Shown: piece by piece, positions 8,104-18,067 of the stretch
Layout: every line of letters begins with the position of its first letter
Position numbering within the stretch: the stretch's first letter is position 1
Assembly: GCF_006385135.1 (NCBI RefSeq)
Contig: NZ_CP041025.1
Location: forward strand, 775,501 to 839,500
Reading direction: 5' to 3'
Length of the DNA: 64,000 nucleotides
Source of the DNA: Paremcibacter congregatus
Lineage (GTDB): Bacteria > Pseudomonadota > Alphaproteobacteria > Sphingomonadales > Emcibacteraceae
The notes under the pieces: model-generated
What the model was told of the DNA's origin: nothing
Seen by the model: the letters and a program-made list of their open reading frames with translations, nothing else
The model's database searches: none
Program-made: the position numbers and the translations under genes

Positions 8104-10830
8104 GTGGCTTTATCCGATGATATTATCCTGACCAAGTTGGCGCCGCCCTTACTTCGGCGGGCGCTTGTGGCGCGTACATCTCTTTTATCCGGCGTCTTTT
8201 CCAGTTCGGCAAAGAGGTTGACGCTTATTTCCGCAGGCGCGGGCTTTGGCAAGACCACGTTGATGGCGTCGCTTTATCAGGATTACTGTGCAGAGGATGC
8301 AAGACGAAGCTGGATCTCATTGGGCGCGGACGAGAGAAACGAGGTGCGTTTCCTTAAATATCTGATCGCGGCCCTTCAGCAGAACAGCATCATCCCGACG
8401 GATAAGGCGGTCGTGATTCTGGAAAGCCAGACCCAAAACCGTGTGAGGCGGGTATTGACCGCGCTGATTAATGAAATGGCCGGGATCGAGGATCAGATCA
8501 TCCTGTTCCTGGATGATTACCACCTGGTGAATGGTCCTGAAATAGGGGCGATCATTGATTATGTGTTATCGCATGCGCCGATCAATTTCAGGTTGGTGAT
8601 TTCAAGCCGGAGCAAACCCGATCTGCCGCTTTCGTCGCTTAAGGCGCGAAATGAACTGCAGGAAATCGTTGATTTCCATTTGCGGTTTTCCGTCGGGGAA
8701 ACACGTGATTTCCTTCGGGATACCCATCATCTGAATTTAACCGATACCTTGATCTCGCGTCTGCAAAGCAAGACGGAAGGCTGGATTGCAGGCCTTCAAC
8801 TGGTGTCACTGGTCCTGAAGGACAAGCGGCATGAAGAAGACCTGATGCAACTTATTTCTGGTAATTTCAGAGATATCACGACATATCTGGCGGAAGATGT
8901 TTTTGTTCATCAACCTCAGGAAATACAGGACTTCCTTCTCAGGTCCTCTATCCTGGACAGGATGAATGCCGAGGTGTGCAACGGGATGATGAACATCCAC
9001 AACAGCCAGGAGATATTCGAGGAACTGGAAGATAAAAATCTGTTTATCACGTCGTTGAATGCGGCGCATGGATGGTATCGGTATCATCACCTGTTCCAGG
9101 ATTTCCTGCAATCCCGGCTTGAACGACTTGACCCGGATCTCAAAAAAGAAATGACCCTCAAGGCCAGTGAATGGTTCCTGCAATATGGCTCTGTCACCGA
9201 GGCTGTGACATATGCGCTGGAAGCCAGGAGCTATGACCTGGCCGCCTCTCTAATAGAAGAGCATGCGGCGACATTTGTGATGCGGGGGCAAATGCCTTTG
9301 CTGCAAGATTGGTTGACCCGCATTCCCGCCCATATCGCGGATGAAAGATATAAAATTCCTTTGTATCTGTGCATGGCCCTGTTTCATATGCGCCGTCCCG
9401 TAGAGGCGGCCAGCGCGGCGTATCGGGTGGAGGCGATTGTCGATCGCCAAACCAGAGAAGGTTTTTTCTCCGGGCGGGAACTGCGCACTATTCAAACAAA
9501 AATAAAGATATTGAAGATTGGCGTGGCGACGGCTTCTGATGATGTCGAGCGCACCAAATATCTATGCGAGGAATTCCTGAAAACAGAAGCCGAGCAGGAT
9601 CATTTTAATGTCGGGGCAATGTATAATATGTTGGGGTACGCCCGGTACGCCCTGAGCGAGTTTGATCAGGCGCGGCAGGCTTTTATCAAGGCACGGCAAT
9701 GCCATGAACGGGTGAATTCTCCTTACGGTATTTTGTATGCCGATTGCTTTATGGGGATGAACGAAGCAGCGATGGGCCGTCTTCATATGGCGGAAGCACT
9801 ATTCCTTCAGGCCGAGAATTTGACCAGCAATGATGAAGCGCCGCATTCGACGGGGGTGGCGAATGCGCGTCTTTATCGCGGAACGGTTCTGTATGAATGG
9901 AACAGGCTGGATGAAGCACAAAATCTGTTGGAACAGAATATTGACAGGGTTGTTGAATGTGGACAGGCGGAAGCCCCCATTCTGGGACTATGTACATACG
10001 CCCGGATTTTGCAGAATGCGGGGGAAGGGGAAAAGGCCTGGCAGCAACTGGAAAGAGCCCGCATTATATGTCGGGATGATCAATTGTACCGCCTGGCCAT
10101 TCTGACGGATTATGAGTCTGTGCGCTTTTTGTTGAAACAGGAAAAGCTATCCCAAGCCATCGCCCGGGCGGGGCTGGCGGCCATTTCGGTCAGTGATCTG
10201 CCAGAAGATTATCAGTTGTCCAGATGGGACCGGGTGATGTGTTTAAAGCTATTGCTCAAAATACGATTGCTGATTGCGCTTGGGGAGGATGATCATGCCT
10301 TGCGGCTTATTGAACATGTGCTGAAGCTGGCGCAAGATATTGGACGCACAAAACGCATTATGGAATGTCTGATCCTTAAAGCCCTGATAACATGGCGACA
10401 GCAGGAAAAGGATGTGGCGCGACAATCTTTCCGGCAGGCAATCGAACTGGGGCGCTCTGAAGGCTTTGTCCGTGTTTTTCTTGATGAAGGCGCCGTAATC
10501 GGGCCTTTAGTACAGGCGGTGCGGACGGATCAGAAGTGCAGGACAGAAGATCAGAACTATCTTAACCGTCTGAGTGAAGGGGTGCATAAAAAGACCGTTC
10601 TTGATGGTTCTGCTGCGATGAATTATCTGCTGCTGGAAGAATTAAGTCAGCGGGAACTGGATGTCATGTCGTTGCTGGCGTCCGGGGAAAGCAATGCCGA
10701 AATCGCCGGGCATTTGAAAATCAAAGAAAATACCGTTAAGTGGCACATCAAGAATATTTTTGAGAAACTGGGTGTCAACAACCGCACCTCGGCCGTTCTG
10801 GCTGCACAGGAGCTCAAACTGGTGGGTTAA
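8104..10830 (+). CDS. MalT-like LuxR-family ATP-dependent transcriptional activator (LAL), copy 2
   Basis: The 908-residue LAL regulator has Walker A (AGAGFGKTT, near residue 45) and a Walker B region with the characteristic [13 protein letters not shown]-rich helical sensor region precedes a C-terminal LuxR HTH ([35 protein letters not shown]). Translation starts at GTG 8104, preceded by AGGAAG at 8-nt spacing. It faces away from the first LAL gene and reads toward the amidase and deacetylase genes, which it probably controls. Its sequence differs widely from copy 1 outside the motifs, so the two look like diverged paralogues rather than a recent duplication. Confidence 0.93.
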   Translation: MALSDDIILTKLAPPLLRRALVARTSLLSGVFSSSAKRLTLISAGAGFGKTTLMASLYQDYCAEDARRSWISLGADERNEVRFLKYLIAALQQNSIIPTDKAVVILESQTQNRVRRVLTALINEMAGIEDQIILFLDDYHLVNGPEIGAIIDYVLSHAPINFRLVISSRSKPDLPLSSLKARNELQEIVDFHLRFSVGETRDFLRDTHHLNLTDTLISRLQSKTEGWIAGLQLVSLVLKDKRHEEDLMQLISGNFRDITTYLAEDVFVHQPQEIQDFLLRSSILDRMNAEVCNGMMNIHNSQEIFEELEDKNLFITSLNAAHGWYRYHHLFQDFLQSRLERLDPDLKKEMTLKASEWFLQYGSVTEAVTYALEARSYDLAASLIEEHAATFVMRGQMPLLQDWLTRIPAHIADERYKIPLYLCMALFHMRRPVEAASAAYRVEAIVDRQTREGFFSGRELRTIQTKIKILKIGVATASDDVERTKYLCEEFLKTEAEQDHFNVGAMYNMLGYARYALSEFDQARQAFIKARQCHERVNSPYGILYADCFMGMNEAAMGRLHMAEALFLQAENLTSNDEAPHSTGVANARLYRGTVLYEWNRLDEAQNLLEQNIDRVVECGQAEAPILGLCTYARILQNAGEGEKAWQQLERARIICRDDQLYRLAILTDYESVRFLLKQEKLSQAIARAGLAAISVSDLPEDYQLSRWDRVMCLKLLLKIRLLIALGEDDHALRLIEHVLKLAQDIGRTKRIMECLILKALITWRQQEKDVARQSFRQAIELGRSEGFVRVFLDEGAVIGPLVQAVRTDQKCRTEDQNYLNRLSEGVHKKTVLDGSAAMNYLLLEELSQRELDVMSLLASGESNAEIAGHLKIKENTVKWHIKNIFEKLGVNNRTSAVLAAQELKLVG

Positions 10831-10839
10831 AAACCCCGT

Positions 10840-10857
10840 CCCCTCCTTTTGGGGGGG
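10840..10857. other. C-rich/G-run hairpin after the second LAL gene
   Basis: CCCCTCC at 10840-10846 pairs with a run of seven G (10851-10857) across a TTTT loop, 10 nt after the LAL stop. A second C-rich and T-rich element follows at about 10874-10900. There is no downstream T-tract, so termination activity is uncertain. Confidence 0.4.
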
Positions 10858-10944
10858 TGAAATATATTTCCGCCCCCCTCCTTTCGGGTCGGGTTCTCTC
10901 TTTTCCGTTTTGGTACCGTCATCTCCTGCTGATCAAGAAACTCA

Positions 10945-10979
10945 GGGGCCAGACCCGCATCTGGCGCCCTTCTTTTTTA
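10945..10979 (+). terminator. Intrinsic terminator/possible attenuator before the amidase
   Basis: GGGGCCAGA (10945-10953) pairs with TCTGGCGCCC (10960-10969), with one bulged C and a 6-nt loop, followed by TTCTTTTTT. It ends only about 16 nt before the amidase ATG and overlaps the approach to its GGAG ribosome site. No promoter can fit between the hairpin and the ATG. Confidence 0.7.
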
Positions 10980-10995
10980 AGAATTTGGAGACGTT

Positions 10996-12468
10996 ATGAA
11001 GTTATCGGAATATTGTCATTATGATGCTTTGGGGCTTGCCCAGCTGATCAGGCAAAATGATGTCACCCCCGGAGAGTTGGCGAATCTGGCGCTTCAGGCG
11101 ATCAAGAGACTGAATCCTGAACTTAACGGGGTTATTGAATGTTTTGATGACCAGCTGGACGTCTTATCCCTTCCCGCCTTGCAGGACAAACCTTTTGCGG
11201 GGGTGCCTTTTCTGGTAAAGGATCTTATCCTGCACCTTGAAGGACGCCGGAGTGAGATGGGGTCGCGTCTCTGTCAGGGAATCGTTGCCCCCCATAACAC
11301 GTATCTGGCGGAAAGATATATTGATGCCGGGCTGGTTCCGTTAGGCCGGACAACCACCCCGGAAATGGGTTTTTGTTCGACGACGGAATCCGTCGTTAGT
11401 GGCCCGACGCGCAATCCGTGGAATCCCAGACTGATGGCTGGTGGGTCCAGTGGCGGTTCGGCGGTCATGGTGGCGGCGGGGGCTGTTCCGGTGGCCCATG
11501 CCAATGATGGCGGAGGATCAATCCGTATTCCGGCGGCCTGTTGTGGTCTTGTCGGGCTAAAACCAAGCCGGGGACGCACCACCATCGGCCCGGATGCGGC
11601 GGATGGCCTGAACGGACTTGGCATTGAACATGTGGTCAGCCGCAGTTTGCGGGATTGCGCCGCGGTTCTGGATGTAACGGAAGGACCGTCCCCTGGGGAT
11701 CCTTATGCGATTATTCGACCCGAACGGCCCTATCTGTCGGAACTTGACCGGAAGTGTGAACCCTTGCGCATCGGTTTTACCAGCAAGGCCTGGTCCGGAT
11801 CTCATGTCGATGCGGAAATCGTCGAAAGCACAAAACGGGCGGCATTGATGTGCGCTGATATGGGGCATCATGTCGAAGAGGCAAGTCCCACGTTCGATTA
11901 TAGCAGTTTCCGGGATGCTACCGTGACCTTTTGGTGCGCCAATATAGCCCAGTGGATCACCCAGATCAGTGAAATGACGGGACGTCCGATTACGAACGAT
12001 TATCTGGAAGCCACGACCCTGGCCAGCCACCAGTATGGTCTTGGCCTGAAGGCGACTGATATGGTTTCAGCCTTTGCCACCATGAATATGATCAGTCGGG
12101 ATGTGGCGCGGTTTTTCGGGAAATTTGATGTGTTGATCACCCCGACGACAGCCTTGTTACCGCAAGAAATCGGGACGTATAACGCCAATGACCCCGGTCT
12201 TGATGCCTTTGGTTGGACGGATCATATTTTTTCCATCGCTCCCTTTACGGCACTGTTCAACCTGACCGGGCAACCGGCGATCACATTGCCGCTTGGCATG
12301 TCGGCCTCCGGCTTGCCCATTGGCACGCAGTTTGTCGGCAGGGCCGGACGGGAAGATGTTCTCTTCCGTCTGTCCGCAGAACTCGAACGGGCCATGCCGT
12401 GGGCGGCGCGTCACCCCAAGATCAGTCTATGGACTGATTCATATACCACTCCATCCGGTAAGGAATAA
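10996..12468 (+). CDS. Amidase (amidase-signature family)
   Basis: The 490-residue amidase-signature hydrolase has a complete Ser-cisSer-Lys triad. The lysine is K75 (PFLVKDL), the cis-serine S151 (GGSSGGS) and the nucleophile S175 (DGGGSIRIPA). These enzymes hydrolyse carboxamides to acid and ammonia or amine, and this one lacks a signal peptide, so it is cytoplasmic. The start is supported by GGAG six bases upstream. Only 4 bases separate its stop from the next ATG, so it is co-translated with the histone-deacetylase-like gene. Both act on amide bonds, suggesting sequential cleavage of an acylated amine or amide taken up by the downstream receptor. The substrate cannot be read from sequence. 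Confidence 0.92.
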   Translation: MKLSEYCHYDALGLAQLIRQNDVTPGELANLALQAIKRLNPELNGVIECFDDQLDVLSLPALQDKPFAGVPFLVKDLILHLEGRRSEMGSRLCQGIVAPHNTYLAERYIDAGLVPLGRTTTPEMGFCSTTESVVSGPTRNPWNPRLMAGGSSGGSAVMVAAGAVPVAHANDGGGSIRIPAACCGLVGLKPSRGRTTIGPDAADGLNGLGIEHVVSRSLRDCAAVLDVTEGPSPGDPYAIIRPERPYLSELDRKCEPLRIGFTSKAWSGSHVDAEIVESTKRAALMCADMGHHVEEASPTFDYSSFRDATVTFWCANIAQWITQISEMTGRPITNDYLEATTLASHQYGLGLKATDMVSAFATMNMISRDVARFFGKFDVLITPTTALLPQEIGTYNANDPGLDAFGWTDHIFSIAPFTALFNLTGQPAITLPLGMSASGLPIGTQFVGRAGREDVLFRLSAELERAMPWAARHPKISLWTDSYTTPSGKE

Positions 12469-12472
12469 AAGA

Positions 12473-13585
12473 ATGACGTCAAACAGAACAGGCTTTGTCT
12501 GGCAGGAAATATACATGTGGCACGATACCGGCACCTACGCCGGGGTTATGCCGCCCGGTGATCCGATCCAGCCGGGCACTCACGCGGAGAATCCTGAGAC
12601 CAAACGGCGCTTTAAAAACCTGTTAGAGGTGAGTGGACTGTATCAAAAACTGCATCAGGTGGACGCGTATCACGCGACGGAAGAGGATATTCTTCGGGTT
12701 CATACCCCGAATTATTTGTCCCGGATCAAAGCCATGAGCGCAGAAACAGGAGGCGATGCCGGTATGCTGACGCCGTTCAGCAAGGGGGCTTTTGATATTG
12801 CAACCTTGGCGGCCGGGGGGGTGATGGCGGCGGTTGATGCGGTGTTGGACGGGAAAATTGATAACGCTTATGCCCTAGTCCGGCCACCGGGACATCATGC
12901 CGAGCCGGACATCGGTAAAGGGTTCTGCCTGTTCGCCAATGCCTCAATTGCCGCCAGATATGCCCAGGCCAAAAGAGGCCTCAACCGCATCGCATTTGTG
13001 GACTGGGATGTGCATCACGGCAATGGGGCGGAGAAGATTTTCTGGGAGGATGCTTCTGTACTCACCGTCTCGATTCATCAGGACAGATGTTTTCCGCCGG
13101 ACAGTGGCGATATGGCGGATAACGGCGCAGGAGAGGGCGCCGGTTATAATATCAATATTCCGTTGCCGGCGGGGTCCGGCGTCGGGGCGTATGAAGCAGC
13201 CTTTGACCGGGTAATCATTCCGGCGCTGCAGAAATTCAAACCGGAACTGATTATTGTGCCTTCCGGGTTTGATGCGGGGGCCCATGATCCGTTGGGGCGG
13301 ATGATGATGCATAGCGAAGGCTATCGCAGTCTCACCCGTAAACTGATGGATGTGGCGGATGAATTGTGCGCTGGCCGTCTCGTGATGTGCCATGAAGGTG
13401 GCTATAATGACGCGACGGTTCCTTTCTTTGGGTTGGCCGTGATGGAAAGCCTGAGCGGCATCAAAACGCAAACAAATGATCCTTTTATGGCCCTGTTCGA
13501 GGCGCTTGCCGGGCAGGACCTGCAACCGCACCAGGATCAGGTCATTACTTCTGCGACACATCTGTTGGACAAACTGCCCGGTTGA
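12473..13585 (+). CDS. Class II histone deacetylase-like amidohydrolase
   Basis: The 370-residue protein belongs to the arginase/deacetylase fold. It has the tandem-His region (RPPGHHAEPD), the zinc-site WDVHHGNG, a second zinc aspartate in PSGFDAGAHDP and the transition-state tyrosine in HEGGYN. All catalytic elements of HDAC-like amidohydrolases are present. Bacterial members remove acyl groups from polyamines or other small N-acyl amines. I place the start at ATG 12473, preceded by AAGGA, because the earlier in-frame ATG at 12293 lies inside the amidase gene. Coupling to the amidase suggests a joint deacylation route. Whether the substrate is an acetylpolyamine is unproven. Confidence 0.9.
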   Translation: MTSNRTGFVWQEIYMWHDTGTYAGVMPPGDPIQPGTHAENPETKRRFKNLLEVSGLYQKLHQVDAYHATEEDILRVHTPNYLSRIKAMSAETGGDAGMLTPFSKGAFDIATLAAGGVMAAVDAVLDGKIDNAYALVRPPGHHAEPDIGKGFCLFANASIAARYAQAKRGLNRIAFVDWDVHHGNGAEKIFWEDASVLTVSIHQDRCFPPDSGDMADNGAGEGAGYNINIPLPAGSGVGAYEAAFDRVIIPALQKFKPELIIVPSGFDAGAHDPLGRMMMHSEGYRSLTRKLMDVADELCAGRLVMCHEGGYNDATVPFFGLAVMESLSGIKTQTNDPFMALFEALAGQDLQPHQDQVITSATHLLDKLPG

Positions 13586-13651
13586 ATTGTTTTGGGGGAC
13601 CGGTTTACTAAAATGATGAAATGTAAAACGCTTAAAATTAGGGAAGAAACA

Positions 13652-16081
13652 ATGAACAGCTACAACTCAAAACGATTTTCAGGATACACCACTTTATTCA
13701 TGACAACGGCGCTCTGTGTCGGCGGTCTGGGGCTGTCGGCCCCGGCATCGGCGCAAATGATGCTGGAAGAAATCACGGTCACCGCCCAGAAACGCGAACA
13801 GGGCATCAACGATGTGGGGATTACGGTGAATGCTTTTTCCGGCGAAATCATGAAAGAACGCGGGATCAGCACTTCCGAGGATATTGCCCAGATCACCCCC
13901 GGTCTGACGGTCAACGAAACGGCCGCCACGGGCGTCCCGCTTTACACCATTCGCGGGATTGGGTTTCAGGATTACTCCACGGCGGCCTCTTCCACGGTGG
14001 GGCTGTATTTTGATGAGGTTTCCATGCCGTATTCGGTGATGAGCCGGGGGCTTGTGTTTGATCTGGAGCGGGTTGAAGTCTTGAAAGGGCCTCAGGGGGA
14101 TTTATATGGCCGTAACACCACGGCCGGCCAGATCAACTTTATCAGCAAGAAGCCGACGGCGGAAACCGGGGCCGGTATAACAGTCGGCTTCAGCAGTTTT
14201 GAAACGCTGGATGTGGAAGGCTATCTGAATGGACAGGTGGCGGAAGGCGTGAATGCACGGCTTGCCTTCAAAACGACCCAGTCCGGGAAAGGCTGGCAAA
14301 AAAGCCTGACCCGGGACGATACTTTGGGAAAGAAAAATATTTATTCCCTGCGCGGGCTGGTCAATTTTGAATTGAGCGAAACCGTCAATCTGCTTTTGAA
14401 TGTGCATTACAGCAATGATCAGTCTGAAAATAAAGCCAATACAGTGTATGATGGCCGCTTGATCGGACTGGATGAATTCAGCGCGCCTTATAAGCAATTA
14501 TTTCCTTATGCGGTCAGTGGGGAAACTCCGCCCTGGTATTCAACCGGTGACAACCGGGCGGCGGACTGGACAAATTCCTATACCGATGCGTCCGGGACTG
14601 TCTTCAACCTGCGTCCCAAACGGGACAATCAGTTGAAGGGAACCTCTGTCAAACTGGACTGGGATATCACCGAGGAAATCAGTCTGACGTCCGTGACCGG
14701 TTATGACAAATTTGACCGGGTGGAATCCAATGACTGGGACGGGATGGCGGCCAATGATTCAGGAAACATCAATACGACGGATCTGGAAGTCTTTTCCTCG
14801 GAATTACGGGTGACCGGACAAACAGATAAGATGTTGTGGATTGTGGGGGCCTATTATTCCGAAGACAAGATGGATGAATTGTATAATTATTTTATGTCTG
14901 ACTCGGTGTACGGCAATGGCTCAATCGCCTTTGGCATCTCTCCCTTCCAGTTCGCGCCGATCTTGCAACTGCATACCAGATATAACCAGAAGACAGACTC
15001 ACAGGCGGCCTTTGCCCATGTGGAATATAACGTAACGGATAAATTGCGGGTCACCCTGGCCGCGCGTTATACCGAAGAAGACCGGAGCTGGTCGGGCTGT
15101 ACCTTTGATGCCGGGGACGGGTCACTGGCGGGGTTCTCGAATTTTGCTTTCGGGGCGACCTTATCCCCCGGCGCCTGTAGTACGATTGATGATGATCCAG
15201 CCTCGCCGACATACGTCTTTGGTGTGATTGGAAGCCCTAATATTAATGATGCCTTCCATGTGTATGAAGAAACCATCGAAACCAATAAATGGATGTTTAA
15301 GGTGGGTCTTGATTATGCCCTTGATGATGATTTGCTGCTCTATGCCACTTTCTCGAACGGCTTTAAGTCGGGGGGCTTTAACGGGGCAAACTCAAACACG
15401 ACGCAACAGCTTAAATCTTACGGTGCGGAAGAGGTTAATTCCTATGAAGTGGGGATAAAATCGACGCTGCTGGAAGGGGCGATGCAATTAAATCTGTCCG
15501 GCTTCTATTATGATTATAAGAATAAGCAGGAACAGGATCTGGCGGTGACATTTGTTGGCAACATCAGTGGCCTGACCAATGTGCCGAAATCACGGATTTA
15601 TGGCGCAGAACTGGATATGCAATGGGCCCCGGCGGAAGGATGGTTCGTATCTTTCGGGGCGGCGTATCTCAATTCCAAAATCCTTGAATGGGAGGCCACT
15701 TCAAATGACAGTAGCTGGCCTACGGTTGTGACATTTGACGCTTCAGGCAGAGAGTTGGCCATGACACCTAAATGGCAGTTGAATGCGGGCATTGATTATG
15801 AATGGGAAATCTCGTCGGGCCTGATGATGAAAATTGGCGGTGATGTGAACTATCAGGACAAGACCACCGGCGGGGCTCAGCTTGAAGACGCCACCAGCGC
15901 CTATACGGTGGCCAACCTTCGGGCGACCCTGTCCCGGGATAATTGGCAAGTCATGGTCTGGAGCCGCAATCTGTTTAATGAATATTACTATCCGGCAGCC
16001 TACACCGGCGGTAATGGTCCTTATGTCAGAAGCGTCGGCATGCCGCGGACCTTCGGGATTACCCTGTCTTACGATTTTTAA
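13652..16081 (+). CDS. TonB-dependent outer-membrane receptor (2)
   Basis: The 809-residue receptor has a signal peptide (SAPASAQ cleavage region), TonB-box-like EEITVTAQK, plug motif RVEVLKGPQGDLYG followed by RNTTAGQINFIS, and a barrel ending in LSYDF. I chose ATG 13652, preceded by GGGAAGAAA, because the in-frame ATG at 13592 would place 20 polar residues before the signal peptide. It lies between the deacetylase-like gene and a secreted amidohydrolase, so it probably imports that locus's substrate. The QGDLYG in place of the common QGTLYG is a minor variant. Confidence 0.93.
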   Translation: MNSYNSKRFSGYTTLFMTTALCVGGLGLSAPASAQMMLEEITVTAQKREQGINDVGITVNAFSGEIMKERGISTSEDIAQITPGLTVNETAATGVPLYTIRGIGFQDYSTAASSTVGLYFDEVSMPYSVMSRGLVFDLERVEVLKGPQGDLYGRNTTAGQINFISKKPTAETGAGITVGFSSFETLDVEGYLNGQVAEGVNARLAFKTTQSGKGWQKSLTRDDTLGKKNIYSLRGLVNFELSETVNLLLNVHYSNDQSENKANTVYDGRLIGLDEFSAPYKQLFPYAVSGETPPWYSTGDNRAADWTNSYTDASGTVFNLRPKRDNQLKGTSVKLDWDITEEISLTSVTGYDKFDRVESNDWDGMAANDSGNINTTDLEVFSSELRVTGQTDKMLWIVGAYYSEDKMDELYNYFMSDSVYGNGSIAFGISPFQFAPILQLHTRYNQKTDSQAAFAHVEYNVTDKLRVTLAARYTEEDRSWSGCTFDAGDGSLAGFSNFAFGATLSPGACSTIDDDPASPTYVFGVIGSPNINDAFHVYEETIETNKWMFKVGLDYALDDDLLLYATFSNGFKSGGFNGANSNTTQQLKSYGAEEVNSYEVGIKSTLLEGAMQLNLSGFYYDYKNKQEQDLAVTFVGNISGLTNVPKSRIYGAELDMQWAPAEGWFVSFGAAYLNSKILEWEATSNDSSWPTVVTFDASGRELAMTPKWQLNAGIDYEWEISSGLMMKIGGDVNYQDKTTGGAQLEDATSAYTVANLRATLSRDNWQVMVWSRNLFNEYYYPAAYTGGNGPYVRSVGMPRTFGITLSYDF

Positions 16082-16097
16082 TCAGTGACGTCATGTC

Positions 16098-16124
16098 GGG
16101 GCATGTCAGCGACATGCCCCTTTA
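16098..16124 (+). terminator. Perfect hairpin after TBDR 2
   Basis: GGGGCATGTC (16098-16107) and GACATGCCCC (16111-16120) form a perfect 10-bp stem with a 3-nt loop, 16 nt after the receptor stop. Only TTT follows, so it may act as a partial terminator or mRNA 3'-end stabiliser. It ends 11 nt before the amidohydrolase ribosome-site region. Confidence 0.6.
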
Positions 16125-16135
16125 GGGATAGAAAA

Positions 16136-17905
16136 ATGAACACGTTATTACCAAGATTTATCGACGCTCGCCTCCTGTGTCTCTTTCTGGCCATCGCGGG
16201 TTTAAGTGGCCCTGTTGCCGCAGAAGAAACCGTCGGGCCGTCACCGGACACCATTCTGGTCAATGGGGCGATCCATACCATGGAAGAAGATCAGCCGACG
16301 GCCAGTGCGCTGGCTATCCGGGCGGGTAAAATTATGGCTCTGGGAGCGACAGAAGACATCATCGAACTGAAATCTCCCACCACCCGGGTTATTGACCTGA
16401 AGGGACGGATGGTGATGCCGGGACTGAATGACGGTCACAGCCATCCGACAGAAGGGGCGATTGCCAATCTGTTCAGTTGTAAATTTGAATTTACCGCCAC
16501 AGCGGAAGATATCGCGCGTATTCTGCCGGCCTGTGTCGAGAAAAATCCTTCGGCGGAATGGATTGTCGGCGGGCGTTGGGACAGTAATTTCTTTGAGAAT
16601 AATGATATTCCGTCGCCCCGGAAATGGCTGGATCAATATTCCGGCAATAAAGCCGTCTATTTCAGTGATGATTCAGGCCATAACGGCTGGGCCAATACCA
16701 AAGCGCTGAAGCTTGTCGGTATGACCAAGGACACCAAAGACCCCGCAGGCGGGAAAATTATCCGTGATGCAAAAACCGGGGCGCCGAATGGCCTGCTGCT
16801 GGAAGAAGCCCAGACGGTGATGGAAAAACAATTACCTGACTGGACGGAAGACCAATATCAGGCCGGGGTTCGGGAAATGACCCGGCTGGCCAATCAGTTT
16901 GGCATCACCGGCATCAAGGACGCCATTTCCCGCGATCCTATCCTCAAAGCCTATCATGATGTGGATAAGGCCGGAGATTTATCCATTCATGTGGCGGCGG
17001 CGATTTCAACCCCCTATGGTCACCGGGAAGTGTCTTTGGATTATGACCGTCTAGAAAGCTTGCGTGATACATTTGCATCGGATCATGTCGACACCCGGTT
17101 TGTGAAAATCACCAATGACGGGGTGCCGACGGCGTCCCGTACCGCGGCGATGCTGGCCCCTTATCGGCCCCATGATCATTTTCCGGCCAACTACAGAGGG
17201 CTGATCCATGTGGATGAGGAAACCTTGACCCGTGATGTGGCGGAATTGGAAAAAAGAGGCTTCACCGTCAAGATTCATACCGCAGGCGATCGGTCGGTGC
17301 AGGAAGCCTTGAATGCCATCGAAAAAGCTCACAAGATTACGGGGCGATCGGATTTGCGTCATGAATTGGCCCATGCCGGTTATGTGGCGGAGTCCGATAT
17401 TCCGCGGTTCAAAGAACTGAATGTGGTGGCTGACCTGTCGCCCTATATCTGGCATCCGTCGCCGATTATACAGTCGGTGCTTGATGCGGTGGGGGAAAGA
17501 GGCAAGCATTACTGGCCAATCCGCGATCTTCTCAAGGCGGGCGCCCCGGTGTTGGCCGGGTCAGACTGGCCGGCGGCGGTGCCGTCGCTCAATCCCTGGA
17601 TTGGCATTGAAGCCATGATTACCCGGCAGGACCCTTATGACAAGACGGCTGGAGCCTTGTGGCCGGAACAGGCCATCACTCTGGAACAGACCCTCCGGAT
17701 TTTCACTATTGAAGGGGCCAGGGCCTTGCGCATCGAGGAGACATCCGGGTCACTGAAGGTAGGTAAGTCAGCAGATCTTGTTGTTCTGAACCAAAATCTT
17801 TTCCGCATCAAGGCAACCGACATTGCCAAAACAAAAGTTGATATGACTTTTTTTGAAGGCAAAATCGTTCATCAGAGCGTCATGGAAAAAACCAGGCCTT
17901 TTTAG
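16136..17905 (+). CDS. Secreted YtcJ-like amidohydrolase (amidohydrolase_3 family)
   Basis: The 589-residue metal-dependent hydrolase has a signal peptide (LLCLFLAIAGLSGPVAAEE). The N-terminal beta-sandwich start (ILVNGAIHTMEED), the HxH metal motif in NDGHSHP, later histidines in HTAGDRSV and HELAHAG and the aspartate in AGSDWP are all intact. YtcJ-like enzymes cleave amide or ester bonds of exogenous N-acyl compounds. The start at 16136 follows AGGGATAG; the in-frame ATG at 16085 lies upstream of the hairpin and the signal sequence. It completes a set of three amide-bond hydrolases with a receptor. Confidence 0.88.
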   Translation: MNTLLPRFIDARLLCLFLAIAGLSGPVAAEETVGPSPDTILVNGAIHTMEEDQPTASALAIRAGKIMALGATEDIIELKSPTTRVIDLKGRMVMPGLNDGHSHPTEGAIANLFSCKFEFTATAEDIARILPACVEKNPSAEWIVGGRWDSNFFENNDIPSPRKWLDQYSGNKAVYFSDDSGHNGWANTKALKLVGMTKDTKDPAGGKIIRDAKTGAPNGLLLEEAQTVMEKQLPDWTEDQYQAGVREMTRLANQFGITGIKDAISRDPILKAYHDVDKAGDLSIHVAAAISTPYGHREVSLDYDRLESLRDTFASDHVDTRFVKITNDGVPTASRTAAMLAPYRPHDHFPANYRGLIHVDEETLTRDVAELEKRGFTVKIHTAGDRSVQEALNAIEKAHKITGRSDLRHELAHAGYVAESDIPRFKELNVVADLSPYIWHPSPIIQSVLDAVGERGKHYWPIRDLLKAGAPVLAGSDWPAAVPSLNPWIGIEAMITRQDPYDKTAGALWPEQAITLEQTLRIFTIEGARALRIEETSGSLKVGKSADLVVLNQNLFRIKATDIAKTKVDMTFFEGKIVHQSVMEKTRPF

Positions 17906-17957
17906 GGGATTATCCTGCTTCATACGGTTAAGCCGCTTATTACAGTTCCAGAAAATA

Positions 17958-17991
17958 GCCCCCGTCGCCTTGTCAAGAAGGCGGCTGGGGC
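17958..17991 (-). terminator. Bidirectional terminator between convergent genes
   Basis: GCCCCCGTCGCCTT (17958-17971) and AAGGCGGCTGGGGC (17978-17991) pair over 14 positions with one mismatch and one wobble, leaving a 6-nt loop. On the minus strand TATTTT follows, making it best suited to end the RND operon. On the plus strand the tail is only moderately T-rich. Confidence 0.7.
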
Positions 17992-18067
17992 GTCATATTA
18001 TTTCAGTCCTGCAGGACAACATTCAGAAATCTAAAGATAGGATTTTAGCTCGCCTCTGATGGGGATT

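Noticed and set aside
10831-10900. C/G-rich repeats considered as REP elements or a CRISPR remnant
   Set aside because: Only two imperfect hairpin-like elements, no regular spacing and no repeat units.
12293-12472. N-terminal extension of the histone-deacetylase-like protein
   Set aside because: It overlaps the amidase gene in another frame; ATG 12473 with AAGGA gives a family-typical N-terminus.
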